64,000 bases of DNA from JBGAPI01 sp044221335 (GTDB taxonomy: Bacteria; Pseudomonadota; Gammaproteobacteria; Xanthomonadales; Ahniellaceae), in contig JBGAPI010000020.1 of assembly GCA_044221335.1 (NCBI GenBank), positions 1 through 64,000 of the forward strand, in the 5' to 3' direction. Both the position numbers and the translations under genes were made by a program. Below are positions 35,191 through 46,000 of the stretch, piece after piece. Below the pieces are notes generated by a model. That model saw only the letters and a list, made by a program, of their open reading frames with translations, did not search any database and was not told the origin of the DNA. The number at the start of each line of letters is the position of its first letter. Within the stretch, counting starts at the first letter, position 1.

Positions 35191-35199
35191 AGGTCCGGA

Positions 35200-35718
35200 C
35201 TAGTGCGCGGCGGGAATCCGCAGCACCTGCCCCGGGTAGATGTGGTCGGCGTCCTTCAGCATCGGCTTGTTCGCCTCGAAGATCACCGGGTACTTGTTGG
35301 CATTGCCGTAGACCTTCTTCGCGATCGCGGAGAGGGTGTCGCCCTTGACCACCGTGTAGGTACTGGACGTCCAGCCCTCCGCCGGCTTCGCCGCGCCGCC
35401 ACCGCCGCCGGAGGCGGCTGCGCCCGCCGGAGCAGCGGGCGCCGCCGGAGCCGCGCCGGCGATGGCCAGTTGATCGTCGACCTGGGAGACGCCCTGGACG
35501 TTGCCGACGATCAGGATGACCTTCTCCTTCGTCGCCTGGTCCGGCACTTGGCCTTCGGCCACCACCACCCCGTTCTTCAGCGTGAATTTCAGGCCATCGG
35601 CATGGATGCCGGTCTTGGCGACATGTTCCTTCAGCGAGACGTAGGCTTCCTCGGCCTTCGGGGCGGAGGAACCGAAGATCTTGGCGCCGACGGTGGAGGC
35701 GAAATCGAATAGACCCAT
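35200..35718 (-). CDS. BON and LysM domain protein (YgaU/Kbp-like)
   Basis: The 172-residue protein has an N-terminal BON domain (about residues 25-90), a Gly/Ala/Pro linker and a C-terminal LysM domain (about 118-168, TYTVVKGDTLSAIAKKVYGN to HIYPGQVLRIP). It has no signal peptide, as in E. coli YgaU/Kbp, which was described as a cytoplasmic potassium-binding protein. The assignment is by architecture. The ATG at 35718 starts MGLFDF, typical of the family. Confidence 0.92.
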   Translation of the reverse strand: MGLFDFASTVGAKIFGSSAPKAEEAYVSLKEHVAKTGIHADGLKFTLKNGVVVAEGQVPDQATKEKVILIVGNVQGVSQVDDQLAIAGAAPAAPAAPAGAAASGGGGGAAKPAEGWTSSTYTVVKGDTLSAIAKKVYGNANKYPVIFEANKPMLKDADHIYPGQVLRIPAAH

Positions 35719-35812
35719 GATGCACGCTCCGTGTGGGTGGTGAGGGGCATCGAGGATGCCACGTCAGGCATGAACGCGGTGACACACGTTGTGGCTCTGG
35801 TAGCGGGGCCCT

Positions 35813-36010
35813 TGTGGGAGGGGCGCGAGACCCGATCGGGGTCGCTGAAGCGTCGGGGCTTGCGCCCCTCACGCATCGCGGCTTGCGCCGCTCCCATCAA
35901 ACATCACGATTCCTGATGGAGCCCGATTGCCTGGACTTCGAAGCCGGTGTATCGCTCCCACAAACCTGGCCCGGCGCTGAGCGCCGGGCCGTCCCCTTGA
36001 CTCAAGGGGG
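35813..36010. repeat. GC-rich inverted repeats between LysM gene and uvrB
   Basis: The 35719-36074 gap has no supported gene. It holds a GTGGGAG...CTCCCAT type inverted stretch (about 35814-35900) and two tight hairpins: GGCCCGGCGC-TGA-GCGCCGGGCC (35968-35990) and CCCCTTGA-C-TCAAGGGG (35993-36009). The hairpins could terminate uvrB transcription, though no T-run follows on the minus strand. Confidence 0.55.
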
Positions 36011-36074
36011 CTCACACAGCCGCTTCGTTTGCTCACGACAGCGGCAGAGCATGTCCGCGCAGAACGCTCCCACA

Positions 36075-38108
36075 TCACGCGTCGAGCATCGCCGCCCGGA
36101 TCTTCTGCAGCACGTCGCGCAACCGCGCTGCCTCCTCGAACTCGAGGTCCTTCGCGTGCTGGTACATCTTCGCCTCGAGCGTCTTCGCCTCGGCGGCGAG
36201 GCGGTCGGGCGTCCAGCGCCGGTAGTCGGTCGCGGGTTCGGCGACCTGACGCTGCGGCTGGCGGTTGCCCTTCATCTTAGGGGCGTTGTCGTGGGTCAGC
36301 GCTTCGCGGGCGCCTTCCATGATGTCGACGATCTTCTTCGACACCGAGCGCGGCGTGATGCCGTGGATGCGGTTGTGCTCGAGCTGGTGGTTGCGGCGGC
36401 GGTCGGTCTCGTCGATCGCGGCCTGCATCGAGCGGGTGATGCGGTCGGCGTAGAGGATGGCCTTGCCGCGCAGGTTTCGCGCGGCGCGGCCGATGGTCTG
36501 GATCAGCGAGCCGGCGGAGCGCAGGAAGCCCTCCTTGTCGGCGTCGAGGATCGCCACCAGCGAGACCTCGGGCATGTCGAGGCCCTCGCGCAGCAGATTG
36601 ATGCCGACCAGTACGTCGAAGGCGCCGAGGCGGAGGTCGCGCAGGATCTCGACGCGCTCTACCGTCTCCACGTCGGAGTGCAGATAGCGCACCTTGACCC
36701 CGTGCTCGCCCAGGTATTCGGTGAGGTTCTCGGCCATCCGCTTGGTCAGCGTGGTCACCAGCACGCGGTCGCCCTGGGCGACGCGCAGGTTGACCTCGGA
36801 GAGCAGGTCGTCGACCTGGGTGGCCACCGGCCGGATCTCGACCTCGGGATCGACCAGGCCGGTCGGGCGCGCGACCAGCTCGATCACCTGGCCCTCGGAC
36901 TTGCCGAGCTCGTAGGCCGCCGGCGTCGCCGACACGTAGATCGAGCGCGGCGCGCGACGCTCGAACTCGTCGAACATCAGCGGTCGGTTGTCCAGCGCCG
37001 AGGGCAGGCGGAAGCCGTACTCGACCAGGTTCTCCTTGCGCGAGCGGTCGCCCTTGTACATGCCGCCGAGCTGCGGCAGCGTGACGTGGGACTCGTCGAT
37101 CACCAGCAGCGAATCCGCCGGGAGGTAGTCGAACAGGCAGGGCGGCGGCTCGCCTGGCGAGCGGCCGGTCAGGTGCCGCGAGTAGTTCTCGATGCCCTTG
37201 CAGAAGCCGATCTCGGCCATCATCTCGAGGTCGTACATCGTGCGCTCGCGCAGGCGCTGCGCCTCGACCAGCTTGTTGTCGCGGTAGAGCTGCTCCAGCC
37301 GCTCCGGCAGCTCCAGCTTGATCGACTCGATCGCCTCCAGCACGGTGCGGCGGGTCGTCGCGTAATGGGTCTTCGGATAGATGGTGAATCGCGGCAGCTT
37401 GCGCAGCACGACGCCGGTCAGCGGGTCGAACTGGCTGATCGCCTCGATCTCGCCGTCGAACAGCTCGACCCTGAGCGCCTCGATCTCGGATTCCGCCGGG
37501 AACACGTCGATGGTCTCGCCGCGCACCCGATAGGTGCCGCGGCGCAGCTCGTAGTCGCCGCGCTGGTACTGCAGCTCGGTGAGGCGGCGCAGCAGCTCGC
37601 GCTGGTCGATGCGGTCGCCGCGCACCAGGTGCAGCACGACCTTGAAGTATTCGTTGGGATCGCCGAGACCGTAGATCGCCGAGACCGTCGCCACGATCAG
37701 CGCGTCCTTGCGCTCGAGCAGCGCCTTGGTGGCGGACAGGCGCATCTGCTCGATGTGCTCGTTCACCGAGGAGTCCTTCTCGATGTAGGTGTCGGAGGAC
37801 GGGATGTAGGCCTCGGGCTGGTAGTAGTCGTAGTAGGAGACGAAGTATTCGACCGCGTTGTGCGGGAAGAACTCCTTGAACTCGCCGTAGAGCTGCGCGG
37901 CCAGCGTCTTGTTCGGCGCCATCACCAGGGTCGGGCGCTGCACCGCCTCGACGACGTTCGCGATGGTGTAGGTCTTGCCGGAGCCGGTGACGCCGAGCAG
38001 GGTCTGGTGCGCGAGGCCGGCCTCGAAGCCGTCGATCAGGCGGCGGATCGCCTGCGGCTGGTCGCCGGCGGGCTGGTAGGGAGCGACGAGCTGGAAGCGG
38101 TCGGTCAC
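36075..38108 (-). CDS. uvrB: Excinuclease ABC subunit UvrB
   Basis: UvrB is the damage-verifying helicase-like subunit of nucleotide excision repair. The 677-residue protein has Walker A GVTGSGKT (residues 39-46), the DNA-inserting beta-hairpin region (YYDYYQPEAYIPSSDTYIEKD split across it), DESH, helicase motifs including QTIGRAARN, and a C-terminal UVR motif (AKDLEFEEAARLRDVL). Translation begins at GTG (38108). A five-copy 23-base tandem repeat lies upstream of the start. Confidence 0.97.
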   Translation of the reverse strand: MTDRFQLVAPYQPAGDQPQAIRRLIDGFEAGLAHQTLLGVTGSGKTYTIANVVEAVQRPTLVMAPNKTLAAQLYGEFKEFFPHNAVEYFVSYYDYYQPEAYIPSSDTYIEKDSSVNEHIEQMRLSATKALLERKDALIVATVSAIYGLGDPNEYFKVVLHLVRGDRIDQRELLRRLTELQYQRGDYELRRGTYRVRGETIDVFPAESEIEALRVELFDGEIEAISQFDPLTGVVLRKLPRFTIYPKTHYATTRRTVLEAIESIKLELPERLEQLYRDNKLVEAQRLRERTMYDLEMMAEIGFCKGIENYSRHLTGRSPGEPPPCLFDYLPADSLLVIDESHVTLPQLGGMYKGDRSRKENLVEYGFRLPSALDNRPLMFDEFERRAPRSIYVSATPAAYELGKSEGQVIELVARPTGLVDPEVEIRPVATQVDDLLSEVNLRVAQGDRVLVTTLTKRMAENLTEYLGEHGVKVRYLHSDVETVERVEILRDLRLGAFDVLVGINLLREGLDMPEVSLVAILDADKEGFLRSAGSLIQTIGRAARNLRGKAILYADRITRSMQAAIDETDRRRNHQLEHNRIHGITPRSVSKKIVDIMEGAREALTHDNAPKMKGNRQPQRQVAEPATDYRRWTPDRLAAEAKTLEAKMYQHAKDLEFEEAARLRDVLQKIRAAMLDA

Positions 38109-38169
38109 GGCGGTTCCGGGTCGGCAGAGCCGGCGATTCTATCCCGCCCCGGTCGACGCCGACCGGCGA

Positions 38170-38284
38170 CCATCGTCGCCGATTTCCTACACGGCCTCGA
38201 ATTGAATTCCTAGGCCACGACGCAGCGAATTCCTGCGCGACGACGCAGCGAATTCCTACGCGACGGCGCGGCGATTTCCTACGC
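38170..38284. repeat. Five tandem 23-bp repeats between uvrB and pseudopilin gene
   Basis: Units begin at 38170, 38193, 38216, 38239 and 38262, each exactly 23 bases, with a core of GCGAATTCCTACGC or GCGATTTCCTACGC. A sixth partial unit follows at 38285. It sits in the divergent region between uvrB (start 38108) and the pseudopilin gene (start 38374). Units differ at several positions. It is not a CRISPR array, as there are no spacers. Confidence 0.85.
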
Positions 38285-38373
38285 GACGACGCGGCGGCAT
38301 CGAGGCGACCGCCGCTGGCGTCCGGCGTAGTGTCGTCTCCGGCCGCAGGGAAGCGGCATCGTGGAGCAGGAGC

Positions 38374-38937
38374 ATGCGCATCGCAGGTTCGAGCCGTCCG
38401 TCCGGACTGTCGCTGATCGAACTGCTGACGGCCGTCGGCGTCGTCGCCATCGTGTTCGGGCTGGCGACGGCGACCTATGAAGGTGTGGTCGGCGCGACCC
38501 ATGCCGGCGCCGCCCGCGGGGCGCTGCAGGACGCGCTGATCGCCTCGGCGGAGGCGGCGATCTCCTGGAGCATGAAGGTCGACGTCTGTCCGTCCCGCGA
38601 CGGTGCACGCTGCGACGACAGCTACCACTGGGAGGACGGCTGGATCGCCTTCGTCGATGTCGACGGCGACGGCGCGTTCGGCCCCGGCGATCGGCGCGTC
38701 GCGCGGCAGGAGGCGCTCGGCGCGCACGTCGCGCTGATCAGCACGACCGGTCGCCGCCGGCTGGTGTTCCAGCCCTACGGCGCCAATGCCGGCAGCAACG
38801 TCACCTTCACCCTCTGCGACATCCGCGGCGCAAAGCGCGCCGTCGCTGTGGTGGCCAACAACAGCGGACGCATCCACACGGTGCCGACCGTGCCGGACCG
38901 CGTCGCCGAGGCCTGCGCCGCCGCTCGGCGGCGCTGA
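38374..38937 (+). CDS. GspH/FimT-like pseudopilin
   Basis: The 187-residue product has a type IV prepilin leader with cleavage site G11-L12 in SGLSLIELLTAVG and the conserved Glu at mature position 5. A hydrophobic helix and a GspH-like globular domain follow, with cysteine pairs (VCPSRDGARC, TLC) and FQPYG. It would be a minor pseudopilin of a type IV pilus or type II secretion machine. No other pilus gene is in the window. The ATG at 38374 follows GGAGCAGGAG. Confidence 0.85.
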   Translation: MRIAGSSRPSGLSLIELLTAVGVVAIVFGLATATYEGVVGATHAGAARGALQDALIASAEAAISWSMKVDVCPSRDGARCDDSYHWEDGWIAFVDVDGDGAFGPGDRRVARQEALGAHVALISTTGRRRLVFQPYGANAGSNVTFTLCDIRGAKRAVAVVANNSGRIHTVPTVPDRVAEACAAARRR

Positions 38938-38981
38938 TCCTCGGCGGAGCTCCGGGGGCCGAAAAAAGAACGATTTCGTGC

Positions 38982-39010
38982 TTGACAGGGGCGAGCGATT
39001 TGCCCATGAT
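38982..39010 (+). promoter_or_regulatory. Sigma70-type promoter of tRNA-Asn
   Basis: A -35 box TTGACA (38982-38987) and a -10 box CATGAT (39005-39010) are 17 bases apart, ending 10 bases before the mature tRNA 5' end. A GC-rich discriminator (GCGCGCC) follows, as in stringently controlled stable RNA promoters. Confidence 0.8.
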
Positions 39011-39020
39011 GCGCGCCCTT

Positions 39021-39096
39021 TCCCCGATAGCTCAGCTGGTAGAGCAACGGACTGTTAATCCGTGTGTCCCTGGTTCGAGTCCAGGTCGGGGAGCCA
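39021..39096 (+). tRNA. tRNA-Asn (GTT)
   Basis: This is a 76-base cloverleaf with acceptor TCCCCGA/TCGGGGA, D arm GCTCAGCTGGTAGAGC, anticodon stem ACGGA/TCCGT around CTGTTAA (anticodon GTT), T arm CCTGG-TTCGAGT-CCAGG and an encoded CCA. It is preceded by a clear promoter and followed by a terminator. Confidence 0.98.
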
Positions 39097-39103
39097 AACT
39101 CCT

Positions 39104-39132
39104 GAAAAAGCCCGCCTCTCGGCGGGCTTTTT
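39104..39132. terminator. Bidirectional rho-independent terminator
   Basis: Perfect stem GAAAAAGCCCGCC/GGCGGGCTTTTTC with TCTC loop. It ends tRNA-Asn on the plus strand and, having an A-tract on the left, can also end the converging IPTL-CTERM-like gene on the minus strand. Confidence 0.9.
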
Positions 39133-39171
39133 CGTTTCCGTTCGGCGGCGCCGCCGACACTCGTAGGACGG

Positions 39172-40023
39172 TCAATCGGCCTCGCGTGCAGCGCGGACGC
39201 GACGAGACGCGCCCATGCCTGCAAGGACGATGACCCCTGCCAGCAGGACGAGGGCCCAGGTGTTCGCGGCAGGGACCGGTGCAGGCGGCAACTGAGTGCC
39301 GAACGCGCGGATCATCCAGTTGCCGCCACCCGGACGCAGCGTGTCGATCGGGGCAATCAGCGCATCGGGGGGCAACACGGGCGGATTGGGCGGATCCGCG
39401 CTCCAGATCGCAACCCACGAACGCCCGCGGGTAGCGGTGGTGTCGATCGCCGCCGGGTTGGTAGGCGACGTCTGGCCGGTCGTGATGAAGCGCGGCACCG
39501 CACCGACGAGCAGATCGGCTCCGGTGGGAAGCTCGATCGGCGTGGCGAGGTTGTAGACCGAAAAGGTATTGCCGTCCGCCGCCTGGATCGTCGTGTCGAA
39601 GTTGGCAAGCAGGCTCGCGCCGTTCGCCGGGTTTCCGTCGGCATCACTGTACATCACGATCTGCACGGCATTGCCGACCGCCATGTTCGCCCCGCTGGGA
39701 AACAGCACCCAGACCTGCTCGAGACGGACCGGCGACCCGCCCGGCGTGCTGAAACGGTTGAACCAGAGGAATTGCGATGCGCCGAGCCCCGAGGTAACGC
39801 CGAACGCTCCCTCTTGCTGGTTGTCGTCCAGCACGAACGGCGCCGAGTACGTCGTCGGCTGCGGCGGAACCGCCTGGACGATCTGCCCGGCCCGTGGCGC
39901 ATAGCCGAACTCCATCGCCCATGCGGGACTCGCCATGGCCGTGCCGCCGATCACCGCGGCAAGCCATCCCAGCCGGTCGATCACCCGCCGTCCAACGTTC
40001 CTGCCGATCGTCGCGTCGCTCAT
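39172..40023 (-). CDS. Secreted protein with IPTL-CTERM-like sorting tail
   Basis: The 283-residue product has a signal peptide (to about residue 36, MASPAWA), a 200-residue beta-rich domain of unknown family, and a C-terminal tripartite tail: VPAANTWALVLLAG, a hydrophobic helix, and a basic end RRVRAAR. This tail matches the layout of IPTL-CTERM type sorting signals. The ATG at 40023 overlaps the stop of the giant repeat protein by 4 bases, so it is likely cotranslated and anchored beside it. Confidence 0.82.
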   Translation of the reverse strand: MSDATIGRNVGRRVIDRLGWLAAVIGGTAMASPAWAMEFGYAPRAGQIVQAVPPQPTTYSAPFVLDDNQQEGAFGVTSGLGASQFLWFNRFSTPGGSPVRLEQVWVLFPSGANMAVGNAVQIVMYSDADGNPANGASLLANFDTTIQAADGNTFSVYNLATPIELPTGADLLVGAVPRFITTGQTSPTNPAAIDTTATRGRSWVAIWSADPPNPPVLPPDALIAPIDTLRPGGGNWMIRAFGTQLPPAPVPAANTWALVLLAGVIVLAGMGASRRVRAAREAD

Positions 40024-43000
40024 TCGAATCCGTCCTTGAACAGCACGTCGGTGCCTAGGAACAACTGGTCGAGATAGGCGTTGTAGCCGGCCCCCGACAC
40101 CTTGCTCACGCTGTAGCTGCAGCTCGCCGAGAGAGTACCCGGCGGGACATCGACGGTGGCGTCGACACGCAGGAAGCCGAGGGCCGTCGGACCGATCACC
40201 GACGGCGTGCTCGCACTCGAAATCACGCTGCCCGCGCACGCGGCCTGGCCGTAGAAGCTGCAGGTCGGCGTCACGCTCACCAGGGTTCCGGCCGCACCGT
40301 CGACACGGATCGCGGTCTTCATCACGGCGCTGGTCTGCCCCGCCGGAACCACGGCGCACTGGGACAGTTCGATCGCGGACGTCGTCGACGTGTTGTGGGC
40401 CGATCCCGAAATCGGCGAGCCGCCTGCGTCGGGGATGCCCATCAACGTGAGCGCACCCGGTGTCGCCGACGCCCACGGGGCGCCCGTGCAGGCGACCAGG
40501 TCGTAGGAGTCGAAGTGGCCGGAAAGCAGCCAGTTGCGTGCATCGATGCGGAACGTCCGCACGAGGTCTCCACCGGACAAGCCGTTGTTGGCGAGGTCGC
40601 GCAGCGAGCCGCAAGCGAGGAGGCGATAGACGCCGTCGGGCACGGCGTCGCCGAACGCGAGCGTCGTCACGTGAGTGCCGCCGTCATAGCTCGCGGTCAA
40701 TGGGACCACCGTGTCGCTGCCCGCCGGCGAGCTGCACGACGTGGTCGAAAACGCGGCAGTGGACGCGGCCCGAACCAGTCGGTAGTTCGCGGCCGTATTC
40801 GCATCGGTCGCGTTGAGGGCTTCGCTGAAGGCGATCGTCGCGCCGGTGACCGCGTGATTGACCGTCTCGCAGTTCGACAGCACGGAGTCGGGTGTCGCCG
40901 TCGCGGTGTCGATCGCGGTGACCGTCGGCGGCACGGTATCGGTCGAGACCGTCGCGCTCGCGCCGTTGTTCGCACTGCTCGGGTCCGGCTCGGTTCCGGT
41001 CACGGTGGCCGAATTGACGATCAAGGGAGGCGGCGACGCGTTGACGGTCACGGTCACCGTGAAGGCCTTGCTCGCGCCGTTGCCGATCGCCCCCAGCGTG
41101 CAGGTCGGCACGCCGAGCGCCTCGACACATCCGGTGGTGGAGACGGCGGTGACGGACGGAGGCAGCGCATCGGATACGACGACGCCGGTCGCATCGCCCG
41201 GGCCGTTGTTTCGAGCGGTCAGCGTGTAGACGATCTGCTGGCCCGCGCCGACCGCGCTGACGTTCGCGCTCTTCGTGAGCGAGAGGTCGGTCAGGCGCAC
41301 GACGCCCGCGCAGCGGGTCGCGCTGTCGTCGCCGGTGTTGATGCGGGTCTCGTTGCTCGCCGTCACGGTCGCCGTGTCGCACACGGTGGTTCCGGCCGCG
41401 GTCGATGCGGATACCGTGTAGGTCACGGCCAGCGTCGCGCTCGCATTGACCGCGAGACTGCCGAGACTCCAGGTGCCGGCGCCGTAGGTGCCGACACTCG
41501 GCGTCACCGAGTCGATGGTGACCCCCGCCGGCGGCAGGGTGATGACCTCGGACAGGCTCACGCCGCTGGCGTCGGACGCGCCCAGGTTCTGCACCGTCAC
41601 CGTCTGCACGAGATTGCCGGCGCCGCTGCCGGCGCCGACCGGGTCGACCGAGTTGGTCTTGCTGACCTTGAGGTCGACCTGACGCGTCACCGAGGTGCAG
41701 GTGTTCACGCTGTCGTTGCCCGGGTTGATCCGCGTTTCCGCCGAGCCCGTGACCGTCGCCGCGGAGCAGACGCTGTTGTTGCCGCTCGCTGCGTTCGGCG
41801 CGACGGTCAGGTTCAGGGTCAGCGTCGCGCTCGCGCCGACGGCCAGATTGCCGAGCGTCCAGATCGACCCGGCGTATGCACCCTGGCTCGGGCTGGCCGA
41901 GGTCAGCGTGACGCCGGTCGGCAATGCAAGCGTGTCGGTCAGGGACACCGCCGACGCGGCCGAGGGTCCGGCATTGCTCACTGTCAGGACGTAGACCAGG
42001 TTGTTGGCGCCGGAGCCGGCGACGACCGGATCGATCGACTCGGTCTGGCTCACCGTGAGGTCGATATTGCGCGCTACCGACGTGCACTCGGTACTCGAGT
42101 CGTCACCCGTGTTGAGTCGCGGCTCGGTGACGCCGGTGACGGCAGCGGTGCTGCAGATCGTATTGCTGCCGGTCGTCGCCGTGCTGTCGGCGGTGAGCGT
42201 CACGGTCAGGGTCGCCGTGGCGTTGACCGGCAGCGTGCCGATGGTCCAGGTGCCGGCGTTGTAGGTGCCGCCTGCGCTCGGCGTGATCGACACGGTCGTG
42301 ACGCCGGTCGGCAAGCTGAGCGCCTCGGACAGCATGACACCCGACGCGACGGACGGACCGTTGTTCCTCGCCGTGACGGTGTAGACGAGGTTGCCCGCAC
42401 CGGAGCCCGCGATGACCGGGTCGATCGACTCGGCATGGCTGACGGCGAGGTCGACGACCGGCGAGGTCGCCAGCCTGTAGTCCTCGACCTCGCCGTCGGG
42501 GGCGAGGCCGGTGACGCCGAGTCCGCCGGCCGTCGAGAGGCGGAACCGCGCGAAAACGTTGCTGTTCGCGACGGTGGTCGCCGGCACGGCGACGCTCAGT
42601 GCATTCACGCCCCCGACGACACTGGTGGAGACGAAGACCTGCTCGCCCGGATCGTTCCAGTCGCCGTCGTTGTTGAAGTCGATCCACGCGTCGAGCTTCG
42701 CCGGGGCAGAGGCCGTGACGGTGACCGTCGCGTTCTGGCCCGGAATCAGCGGCCCCGCGAACACCACGCCGTCCTCGTCGTCACTGGCGTTGGTGTCGTC
42801 GCCGTCGGCATTGGCGCTGGGGAAGCCGTCCGGCTCGGAGTCGACCAGGGAGCCGAGCCGCGGACCCTGCACGCGGTGCCGTGCGCCGTCGTTCGCCGCC
42901 AGCGTCGGGTAGGGCGCGGGTGCGTCACCGAAGTCCACCGGGAACACGGACTGCACCGGCGCGAGCGTGGTCGTGCTGCCGAGGAAGCGCGTGTCGGCTC

Positions 43001-46000
43001 CGTCGTAGGTGGCGGCCACCGTGTGCGTGCCCGGGGTCAGCGCCGATGTCGTCAGGGCCGCCGTGCCGGCGGACAACGCGACGCTGGTCGGCGCGCCGCC
43101 GTCGATCGAGAAGCCGACCGAGCCAGTCGGCGTGCCGGTCGCGGGTCCGACCGGGGCGACGGTCGCGGTGAAGGTCACGGAACTGCCCTGAGCCGAGGGG
43201 TTCTGCGAACTCGCGAGCGCCGTGGTCGTCGACGCCTTGTCGACCGTCTGCTGCGGCGAAAGCGTCCCACTGCTGCCGGCGTAGTTGCTGGCACCGAGAT
43301 AGTTGGCGACGACGCTGTGGCTTCCGACCGGAAGCGCGCTCGTCGTGAGGCTGGCCAGACCGGAGCCGTCGAGAGACGCAGCAACCGGTGTGCCGCCGTC
43401 AATCACGAAGTTCACCGTGCCGCCCGGCGTGCCGGGCGCGGAGACGGCTGCGACCGTCGCGGTGAAGGTCACGCTGCCACCGAAGACCGAGGGATTCTGT
43501 GACGACCCGACCGAGGTCGTGGTGGTGCCCGGGTTGACCTGTTGCGGCGGCGCGAGCGTGCCGCTGCTGCTCGCGTAGCTGGCATCGCCCACGTAATTCG
43601 CGACGACGCTGTGCGCGCCGCCGGACAGGCCGGAGGTCGTGAACGTCGCCATCCCGCTGCCGTCGAGTGTCGCCCCCTGCGGCGCCCCTCCATCGATCAC
43701 GAAATTGACCGTGCCGGTCGGCGTGCCGCCGGGACCGGTCACCGTCGCGGTGAAGGTGACGGCGTTTCCGAAGTTCGAAGGGTTCGCCGAGGACGCGACG
43801 GTCGTGGACGAGGTGGTCTTGTTGACCGTCTGCACCGGCGCGAGCGTGGCGCTCGAGCCCAGGAAGTTGGCATCCCCCGAGTAGGTCACCGACATCGTAT
43901 GCGTTCCGACCGTGAGCGACGCGTTGCTGTAGCTCGCCGTGCCCGCCGCGAGCGGCTGCGTCGACGTGGGCGTGGCGGCACCGTCGAGGAAGAAGGCGAC
44001 AGTGCCGCTCGGCGTGCCGGAGAATCCGCTGACGTTGGTGACGGTCGCGGTGAAGGTGACGCTCTGACCCAGCGTCGAGGGGTTCGGGGCGCTGGAGACC
44101 GACGTCGATGAGGTGCCCTGGTTGACGGTCTGGCCGCCGCTCAATGTCGTGGTCGAGACCGCGTAGCCGGCGGTGCCGGCGTAGTTCGCGCTGACCACGT
44201 GATTTCCGACCGCGAGCGCGCTGGTCGTCAGCGTCGCCTGACCCGCCGCATCGAGAGTCTTCGGCTGTGGCGCGCCGCCGTCGATGACGAAGTTCACCGT
44301 GCCGGTCGGCACGCCGCCGCCCGGCGCAACCGCCGTCACCGTCGCGGTGAACACGACGGGCTGGCCGATCACCGAGGGATTGACCGAACTCGCCAGCGCG
44401 GTCTGCGTCGACGCCTGCGCGACGGCCTGTGCCGGTGCGAGCGACGCCGTGCTGGTCGCGTAGTTGGCGGAGGCGACGTAGGTCGCGACGACCGTGTGGG
44501 AGCCGACGCTGAGCGAGGAGTTGACCAGCGTCGCCTGGCCTGAGGCATCGAGGCTCTGCGGCTGCGGCGCGCCTCCATCGACCACGAAGTTGACCGTTCC
44601 GGTTGGCGTGCCGGTGCCCGGCGACACCACCGCGACGGTCGCGGTGAAGGTGATGCTCTGGCCGAAGGTCGAGGGGTTGACGCTCGTGGCGATCGTCGTG
44701 GTCGTGCCCGCGGGGTTGACCGTCTGCACCGGCGCCAGGGTCCCGGTGCTCGCGCTCAGGTTGCCGTCGCCGAGGTAGTTCGCGACGACCGTGTGGGTGC
44801 CGCCGTTGAGTGCCGCGGTCGTCAGCGTCGCCTTGCCGGTCGCGTCGACGGTCTGCGCCTGTGGCGCGCCACCGTCGACGACGAAGTTGACCGTGCCGGT
44901 CGGCGTGTCGGTCGCCGGCGCGCTGGCCACCACGGTCGCGGTGAAGGTGACGCTCTGGCCGAAGGTGGTCGGGTTCTGCGACGACGCGACGGTGGTGGCC
45001 GACGCCGCCTTGTTCACGGTCTGCACCGGCGACAGCGTGCCGTTGCTGGTGAGGAAGCTGCCGTCGCCGCCGTAGGTTGCCGTCAGGGTGTGGGTGCCGA
45101 CGGAGAGCGTCGCCGTACTGAAGGTCGCGGCACCGGAGCCGTCGAGCGTTCCGGATCCGCTCGGCGTCGCCGAGCCGTCGAGGAAGAAGTTCACCGACCC
45201 GCTCGGCAGGCCCGCGCCGGGCGACACGGCAGTGACGGTGGCGGTGAAGGTGACGGTGCCGCCCCGTGTGGACGGGTTCGGCGACGCGGCGAGCGCCGTT
45301 GCCGTCGCGGCCTTGTTGACCGTCTGGCCACCCGCAAGCGTGTGGGTCGACGTGTTGTAGTTGGAGCTGCCCGAGTAGTTCGCGACGATACTGTGATTTC
45401 CGACCGCGAGCGCCGCGGTGCTCAGCGTCGCGACGCCCGACACCAGGGTGGCATTCTGTGGTGCGCCGCCGTCGATCACGAAGGCGACGGTTCCGTCGGG
45501 CGTGCCGGCACCGGGGGCCACGGAAGCCACCGTCGCGGTGAACGTCGTCGGCTGTCCGAACACGGTAGGGTTGACCGAGCTGACCAGCGTCGTCGTGGTG
45601 TCGGCTTTCTGCACGTCCTGAACGACCTGCGCTGAACTGCCGGTCCAGTTCGGGTTCTCGTCGTAGATGGCCTGAATGGTGTGCAATCCCGCGGGCAGGC
45701 CCAGGCCGGTCGGGGTGAAGGTTGCGGTACCCGCCGAGCCGACACCCGCCGCGGTGAGAGCGACCGTCGCCAGCGTGGTGGCTCCCTCGACGAAGCGGAC
45801 GTTGGTGCCATTGAGCGACAGATCCGGGTTCGCGCCGGGTGTGATCGTCGCGGTGAAGGTCACCGACTGGCCGTACTTCGACGGGTTCGTCGCGCTCGTG
45901 ATCGCGGCCGTCGTCGGCACCTTCACGTTGAAGCTGCGGGTGACGCCGGTCGCATCGGTATTTCCGGCGAGGTCGGTCTGCTTGACCGTGATCGTGTGCG

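Noticed and set aside
34894..35199. Short overlapping ORFs (up to about 100 codons) between tRNA-Val and the LysM gene
   Set aside because: They are made of hairpin repeats, have no ribosome binding site or domain, and overlap each other on both strands.
40395..43502. 1035-codon plus-strand ORF opposite the giant repeat gene (and a similar one at 46983-49235)
   Set aside because: Arg/Gly/Asp-rich shadow translation; its periodic pattern comes from the repeats of the real gene.
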